From the NCBI RefSeq assembly GCF_033807575.1, contig NC_084721.1:3906001-3970000 (forward strand): a DNA stretch of 64,000 nt. The letters run 5' to 3'. Positions 25,901 through 34,900 of this stretch are shown in pieces (the stretch's first letter is position 1; every line of letters starts with the position of its first letter). Source of the DNA: Cydia pomonella (lineage: Eukaryota > Arthropoda > Insecta > Lepidoptera > Tortricidae). The notes under the pieces were generated by a model. That model saw only the letters and a program-made list of their open reading frames with translations, did no database searches and was not told where the DNA came from. A program made the position numbers and the translations under genes.

Positions 25901-28900
25901 AAACTGATTCAAATATAATTAAAACTCGTTGTACGCTAAGTTTCTTGCCCAGTGAGAGTGAGAAGTGAGAGTTGAAGTTATAAGAACACTGACTATAAGT
26001 ATTAGTGAATGTCCCAGGTGGAGTCGGCGCGGCGCGCGCTGGCGCTGTTCCAGCACCACGACGGCGTCACCGGCACCTCCAGGGACGACGTGCGCGCCGA
26101 TTATGCCGCCAAGTTAGTAACCTGCACATATCCCTTTTCTTGGCAAATCTTACAGAACACAATTTTATAGGTACCCTATTTTATGTATATTTTTCTCGTA
26201 GATAATTCTTTTCGCTTTATTAGGCGCCAACGAGGCTTGAATTCATATTTTTTTGAATGCCAAAAATAGTTGTCAACAATATCCTACCGACTGCGCCATA
26301 TAGCCTTGGATCAAGTGGCTTGACAGATCAGCTAATACGTTCATTGTTTCCTTATATACTGATACTGACAGCGTTTAGTTACGTATAGTTCGTGTGTAAA
26401 TCTCACCTTTAATAACATGACAATACGAATCAACGCGCGCGTCTACTCGAACGACATGATCTATATTCGTATCTCTTAACCCTGAGAGCCAAGAAAGAAA
26501 CTTTTAGTATTCGTTTTATATGTACTCAATGTTTTCTTAATATCACATAGCGAGACAATAAACGAACCTTAATGTAGCTTCTTAGCATTATTTTATTTCA
26601 CATTTCTGTTCACTTCCTCTTAGTTAATCCAACTTTGATATCAAGATTAAGCTTTCTCGCTTCTTACGTATATTTCACTTCCACCCTGCGAGCATATTAG
26701 AGCTCTGACACCCCACTCTGGACGGCCAATAAAGGCAAACCAAAGGTGAGAGCCCTGTGGCCCCTGCTCAGTTCAATGAAGGCAAGCCGGGGAGAGGGTC
26801 TGACCGACTCTCGGGGGTATGGGACCCAAGGGACGTCACTTCCCATTCGGTTCGCCACAAGCTGCCCTGTTGTGGTACCCCCATTAGTACAGAGGGCCTT
26901 AGTATAATGTCGCCATACGCTCCTGTCTTATGACTCTCGCTCCGCGTCCCTCTAATGATATTATCACTTTAACTAGCAACATTATTCAACAAACAGATTA
27001 TCACAAAACTTACCCTTTTTTCAGAATGCTCACAGCCATCAAACACAGCCAATCCGCCATCCAGCAAGCGGCCTACTTCCTCCTGAAACAGCCCGATATC
27101 CTCGACCAGACTCAAGAAGACGTGTTCTTCGACGTGGACGATATCTGGCGGCAGAAGGACGAGATTCCATCAAGGATTACTATGACTTTGGACCCGCTAT
27201 CGTCTTCGAGGCGGGTGCTGTTGTATAACTCGCTGACGTTCAGACGGCAGCAGATATTGACTCTGTTCGTCTCGACGCCGCATGTCGAGGTATGTTGTCC
27301 TTATTTTATGTCCCGCGCACTAAAATAACAGTTCCATTGCCTCATTTGTCAATCCAATCGGTCATTTTATTACAAAATTAGTACAAGAGCAGGATGATTG
27401 GGTTACCTTGTACATATCAGTGCAACACATTTGATCAAACCTGGACATTAACTGAGGCTCAGAAATCACGGCTCAAGGTTCGCCATAGGGCAATGGAGCG
27501 GAGTATCCTGGGCGTCCGAAGATATGACAGGGTGAGGAACACAGAGGTTCACGAGTCGTCGATGTTGGGATGAAGACCGCCAGGCTAAAGTGGGACTGGG
27601 CTGGATATGTCTGCCGGATGAATGATGACAGATGGGCCATAATAGCCACTAGCTGGCATTTCCAGAGTAGTGGCAGAGGCAGACCGTTTCAGCGGGATTG
27701 GCGGGATCTTGCTTAGCACAGGGAGGATTGGAAAGAAAGTCCCAGCTTTGGGACACACAAACGGGCAAAAAAAAAAGTTAACCAAGAAGAATTAACAATA
27801 ATTAAAACTGTAAAATATAAATAAACAGTAGACAGTTATCTGAAACTAAAGTACGAGTAGTGTGGAATAAGATTTGAGTCTTTGGAGTCCTCAACACAAG
27901 GATTCGACTTAGTTTTTTAAGATTTAGGAATTCTTCCAAAAGGAGATTCAACATTTATGCATTACGTTATACGTTAACCTACAAATAGTTTTTTAAGCAA
28001 TCGTGATATTATAGTACCGTGTGTAGGCAACGAAGCTTGCTGAGTGAGTGTAGTGAAGGTACGAGATTGAAAAGTTTGATTATATCTCTATTGTATACAA
28101 TACTTTTTTCTATGAGTCACACTTTTTTTTTTTTTAACTATAAAACTTAAATAATGAATAAACGCGCGAAGTCCCCCCGTTTCCCGTTTAGTATTTTCTA
28201 TGGGAGCGCAGCGGCACGTGATTGGTCAATTTTTTATAGTTAACTACAGCGTATCGAAAATAATCTTATAGTTGAGTTAGGAGCCCATACATGTAAAGTA
28301 CGCAATTATAATTTGGTATATGAAATCATAATTCAACCATTACAGTCGACAAGTAGAAAAAATACCATTTCATTGCAGGTATTCGATCCAGAAGGCAAAC
28401 CAATAATGTCCCAAGTGTCACCCGTGGTATCAGGGGAAAAGCGGCTAGCATTCGCCGCGAACAAGTTCCAACTGTCTTTCCCCGTCACGGTAGAGCCGCT
28501 GGCCATCACGACGTACACCGTGTCACTACGGGACACCACTAGCATTAACAAGTAAGTGTTGATGAAGTGGAGCTTCGAAGCATGTTACGCAAAATTAACT
28601 CCCAATCCACACAGTATACGGTACTTATTTGTATGAAATTTTAAAATTTTCTAAACCGTCGCTAAAAGTAAAAAATGTGACGAATATACTTTTTTCATCG
28701 CGCAACAACCATACCTCGTAAATTGTGTGAACCTGTAAATATATTTTAAATACTTACCACTTTTACACATATATGTACCACTTTTTATGCAAAATAAAGA
28801 CATTGAATTGCCAGTTTAAAGAAAAGTACAGTCAGCAATAAAAGCTTATACCATTAATGTTTTTTTTTTTTTGCCAAAAACTTATTGATGGTATTAAATT

Positions 28901-31900
28901 AACCAACAATTTCATTTATTACTTGATAGTTACATTTTACAAGCCTTTTCCATAATACGCCATCTAATAACCATGCTAATAGTACATGATACAACACCTC
29001 TTCTAACAAACTGCTTCCCTTTCGTCTCAATAGTGAGTATATGCATTGATCTACCGCCAGAGAGCAGCACTAGCCCATATTGTAAACCATAGAGTAACTT
29101 AATTATACATGCTATGCATTAAAATAGTTTTTTCAGAAGTTTTCACTATGCCATTGATGCATCACATTGTTTACCGAGGCTTACTGCGAAACCCGAAAAA
29201 CTAAATTTCGTTATCTGCATTCGAATATGCAAGAGTAATAGAGAAGCAGAGGACGAAAGTTCGATTTTCCTGTTTCGTGGGGGGCCCTCAGTGTGTGCTA
29301 GTGCCGTCCCCTACGCAAAGTTTTGCGTAATATCCCCTATTCCTATGTCCCTGGTTGATGGGACAGAATAATAATAAGAAATAGTTGATCAAGCCTGTGT
29401 GTACGTGCTCTTGAACACCAAAATTCAATTTAAAAATTTTACTTACATCGTAATTTCCAGATACACCGCATTCTCCCGCGTGCGCGTGTACAACGCAGAC
29501 TACTGGAACATTGACCTGCCAAAGATGTTCGCCATCGACCAACCTACCGCGCGTCTCAGCGAAGACGTCGCGTTCCAAGCAGGCAATGGGACGAGGGTGG
29601 TCGCCACCATGAAAGGCTTGATAAAGGCTCTAGTGACGCCTAATGGGGAAACTATGCCTGTTCATATGGACTTTGTACAGTAAGTACCATGCTACTTATT
29701 ACCGTCTATACAGCAACCCACCGCGAGTCTTATCGAAAACGTCGCGTTCCAAGCAGGCAACGGGACGAGAGTAGTCGCCAATATAAATAATAATAATAAT
29801 AATAAATAAATATATATTATAGGAGAATATTACACAAATTGACTAAGTCCCACAGTAAGCTCAATAATGCTTGTGTTGAGGGTACTTAGACAACGATATA
29901 TATAATATATAAATACTTAAATACATAGCTTACCAGGATTTGAACCCGGGACCATCGGGCCACTAGGCCAGACCGGTCGTCGAGTAATATGAATGGCTTG
30001 ATTATGATTAAGGATTTAATGACTATCCCGGCCATAAGGACTTTGGAGTAAGTAAATAGGATACACAAAATACCCACCTACTACTACTTATAGGCTCAGC
30101 AAAGTCGCGATTCCAGCTGGCAATGTGAACTGTCTGCCAAAAAGTATTTTTTCACAGTTTAATCACAGCAAATATGTAACAATTATAAATCATATACGAT
30201 AATTTACATTATTTTGCTTTCATCACTAATATAAACTAATTTTCTAAAAACGTTTTTCAATAATTTTCATTAAAAAGACATGTCAAGATTGTTCAAATGC
30301 TGAAAAAACGAACTATAGTGGAAAGACCATACACATATGTTTCATAGAAGATGCATGGAGCCAAGAGGTTTTTTTTAGTAAAATTTCGAGGAATAAATAA
30401 ATAAATAATAATAATAAATAAATATTATAGGACATTATTTCATAAAAAAAAAAAAAAAATATTAGGAATAAGAGAGAAAAATAACCAAATATATATTTAT
30501 TATATAATACATAAAAAGCTTTTTTTAACAGTCGATTTAGATAAAATAGCTTGAATAAATACAAAAATCCTTTTCTTACAGATACGACTCCATGCAAGCA
30601 CCCGACAACAACAGCGGAGCCTATCTTTTCATTCCATCAAAGCCAGGAACCGTGTTCCGTACGGACGCCTTCCCTGAACTGGTCATCACAGAGGGACCCT
30701 TCAAAGCCGCGCTGTACACCGGCCTGAATGGCGCTAACTCTGCTGAGATCGTGTTGGCGGTAAGTTCAGACTAATACGATTCTAAGTATCGAGTACACTC
30801 AACCATATCGGCCCCAGGTCCGTACGGACGCCTTCCCTGAACTGGTTATCACAGAAGGACCCTTCAAACCCGCGCTGTACACCGGCCTGAATGGCGTTAA
30901 CTCTGCTGAGATAGTGTTGGCGGTAAGTTCAGACTAATACGATTCTAAGCATCGAGTATACTCCACCATATCGGCCCCCGGTCCGTACGGACGCCTTCCC
31001 CTGAACTGGTTATCACAGAAGGACCCTTCAAAGCCGCGCTGTACACCGGCCTGAATGGCACTAACTCTGCTGAGATCGTGTTGGCGGTAAGTTCCCACTA
31101 ATACGACTCTATGCAAGAGCAAGACAACAAAAGTGGGGCCAATTACTTCACTCCTACGAAACCAGGGGCTGTGTTCCGTACGGACGCTTTCTCTGAACTG
31201 GTCATTACGGAAGGACCCTTCAAAAAAATGTCTTAGATTTCGGTCTGGGCTATCAAAATCGCTGCCAACTTAGCTTAGTCTACTCTAAAACATTTTACAT
31301 TAAATACTTTAATAAAAGATATCCCTGTCTATGTTTTTGATTAATTTATTTGTCATCAGATATCCGTGTTCGACAACCCGTCACTTCCGCAGACGGAAGT
31401 GGAGATCTCCAACACGTTCCTGATAGATCCGCAGGTCAACGACCTCGAGCTGGCCATGCGATTCTCGACCTCCATCAAGAATAAGGATACGTTCTATACT
31501 GACCTTAATGGCATGCAGGTTTGCCCTAAGAATTTACTTTTCTAATTAAAGTTCTCAAAGGAACAATACTGTTCAGTCAGGAGATGACCGAATGAAATGG
31601 TCTTATGGAACTTTCAATAGGAGCAGCAGAGAAAGCGTTAGTTTTTGTCATATTCTCACTTTTCATATCTGCCTACTTCTGTCCCTCGCGGGCGCATACA
31701 GGGTGTAATCGTTAAATGTTATATCAAAAACTTTAAACTGACATCGAAAAAACGTTACTAAATAAGTAAAATTACGTCAATTACTTTATTCTTAAATGAA
31801 GATAGAAATATCTAAAATATTAAATTTAACCATTCCACACATTTCCACACATTTAGTACGATGTGGTTTAACTTGTCTGTTATAAGAGGGAAATGTGATG

Positions 31901-34900
31901 AATCGTTTTCATAATTATTTTCATAAAGATTTTTTGTTATTGGCTAAAGTAAACCAAGATCTGAATCACCATTATATATATACGGATAACGGTTAAATTT
32001 CTAGGAATTTTGTATTAAAGCCTCAACGCACGTCATACTAAATGTATGGGACCGTTTAAACATTATACTTTTGATATTTCTAATTACATTTAAAAGTTAT
32101 TAATGTGATTTTTATTTTAGTAACATACTTTAGATATTAAATGAACGTTTTTGGATATCTTTTATATTTATTATTTATTTAAACTTTATTGCACAATAAA
32201 AATAAGTACAAATGGCGGACTTAATACCTTAAGGCATTCTCTACCAGTCAACCATATGTTGGTGCGTTAATGTGGGTGCAGGGAGAAAAATAATTCAAAA
32301 GAAATGACAACTATAAAAGTAATTAAAAAAAAACTATTTCCAATTTTGGACATTAATAACATATTTACAGAATAATCGCCTGTAAACACTTAATCAATAC
32401 TCCCTGTATATGTGGCAAATCTATAGCATCTATAGTATACTTGCTCTGAGTCAAATAAATATAGTATCATCCACAGAAGCACGCCCAACCCATGTTTTTC
32501 CGTACGATGTGCAGCAAGAATTTGTCACGAAAGGACTGGTCGGTCTGCGCTGTGGTTTTCTTTAATACAGTATCAAAGGTCAACAATAATTTTGAATCCA
32601 CATTTACTGCGTAATTTATTAACAGTTGTGTTCCTTCTTATTTTTTACAGGATTTTTTTTCTATGTAGATTAGAATGAATGTAAGGTGTCTAATCGCTGA
32701 CCGTATATTTATTTACGTCCCAGATGATAAAACGTCGCTATTTCGAGAAGCTGCCCCTCCAAGCGAACTTCTACCCGCTGCCGGCCGCAACGTACATCGA
32801 GGACTCTGACGCGCGCCTCACGCTGCTCACCTCGACGCCGCTCGGCATGGCGGCGCTGCAACCTGGACAGCTCGAGGTAAAATATTTGTATACCAGGAAG
32901 GTGGCAAATAAGCGTAGTGCCAGTCTGGATGAAGCGGACACTGCTGAACAATGACGCTTAGAATTCTAGCAGCCTCAAGCGCCGATCCGAAATACATAAG
33001 GGTTCGCTGTGTTGATAGGACGGATAAATGAAGACCCGCACACCGCCAGCACAGAACAGTCTCGGGGTTGAATTAGATTTTGTTAATCTCTAAGATTTTA
33101 GAACCGCCTTTATGATACTACGTCGGGAGCAAACAAGCATACGGCCCGCCTGATGGTACGCAGTCTCCGTAGCCTCCAGAGGAGTTACATGCGCGTTTCC
33201 GACCTTGACACTCCGCACCCTCGTTGATCTATGGCAACCCTACTCGCCGCCAGGAACACAACACTATGAGTAGAATCTAGTGTTATTTGGCTGCGGTTTT
33301 CTGTACTTCCCCAGTTAGGCTCAGTTCTAGATCTGGAATGACATCCGCTGTGCTGCGCCCTACCACACAAAGCGAGATGACATTCACATTGCCCACACAT
33401 CGTCTTCTTCTGAACGTAGTTTAAGGACATAGCCGGATCCATGCTGCTTGATTTTCTTCAATATGTGTATGGAATTAAAATAGTGTATGTGAAGGATTTC
33501 AGTTCTCGAATCAATGTGTAGTATTTAGCAATCATCGAAATGTAATTAACCGAATAGGAAACCTGTTTTCAAGGCAGGTGGCATGTTTTTTTAAAGTCAA
33601 TTTATTTTTCTTTAATTTCATGTGTTAGCTGTGCTCGAGATTTAAAAAAGATTCAAGTAGAAGTGGCGATTTGCGTTCTAAACAAACATACAGCTACAGA
33701 ATGATCGATGCTGTTCAGGTTTTTATTATTTACTAATTGAGTTTGTTTTAGTGGTTGTTTGTATGTATTTGTGTATTTAGATTACGATATTTTTTTGCAA
33801 ATATAATATACACGTTAGATATGATGGATAGGCCAAAATGTTAAATAGAAAAAAAAACAATAGTGGCATACAAAGTTGTAGCAGTATTTAGGTTTAATTC
33901 GATTTTTTTAATTGTAGTTTAGTTTAGAAAATGGCAGAAATCTTAATATTTACTTAAAAACAGGGACCCACACCTTCCCAGAAAAAAGTCTTTTAAATGG
34001 CTGTGTCGTTTATCGAATAGCTCCAACGATTGGCTTTCCCCTAAAATCGCTAACCCGTTCATTAGACTTTGCTCTAGGAAGGGGTTTCCCTTTCAGAAAC
34101 GCCGCTAAAATGAAAGGGTATCCCCTTCCCAATTAAAAAAAATATGACACCTGTGCTGTCAACGCGCTAGACAGAGACTTTAAATATAACTAAGCAATAT
34201 TTCATTCTATTTTTACGACGAGAAAGTTGAAAATGGCATAAGCGTTATAATTTATCTTCTATACCCCTTAAAGAGGTTAGCGCAAAGGAACGGGTATCAG
34301 CTTACCCGTATTATGAAGCGCTTAAAAAGTCAAATGAAAGGGTTTTAGTTAGCAACAGCTTTCGTAAGCAAAACCTTATGCAAAACCCCTTTCAAAACCC
34401 TCGAAGGGGATACCGGACCGGTCCCTGCTTATGAAATTGTCGGCTGTCAATTTTTAGTTTAGTTGTATTCTTCCTAGCGTTTAATGGATCATTTGAAAAG
34501 TTTTTTTATGGTAAAAAGTTGATTAATCTCTTCTCTTCTTTGTCCAGGTTATGCAAGACCGACGCCTAAGTAAAGACGACAACCGCGGAGTGAACCAGGG
34601 TGTACTCGATAACGTGCGAACAAGGCATACCTTCCGCCTCATATATGAGAAGGCCAACACGCCGTGCCAGGTAAATTGAAATATTTATTGCAGACTTTTA
34701 TAAATTTAGGTAGGTTTGATACATTACTTTCATATAAAGTGATATTTAAATTATGGTTAGTTATTACAAAATGACCCAAAATAAAACAAGAACAAAAACT
34801 ACTTAAATTATATATACATACAGAGTTTGAAGTCAAATGACAATAATAATAGAGATCAACGAACGAATCTTAAACTATTGTATTATTTTTGGTAGATATA

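Noticed and set aside
26005..26205. Alternative open frame across mannosidase exon 11
   Set aside because: Wrong frame; the FQHHDGVTGT motif fixes the correct one.
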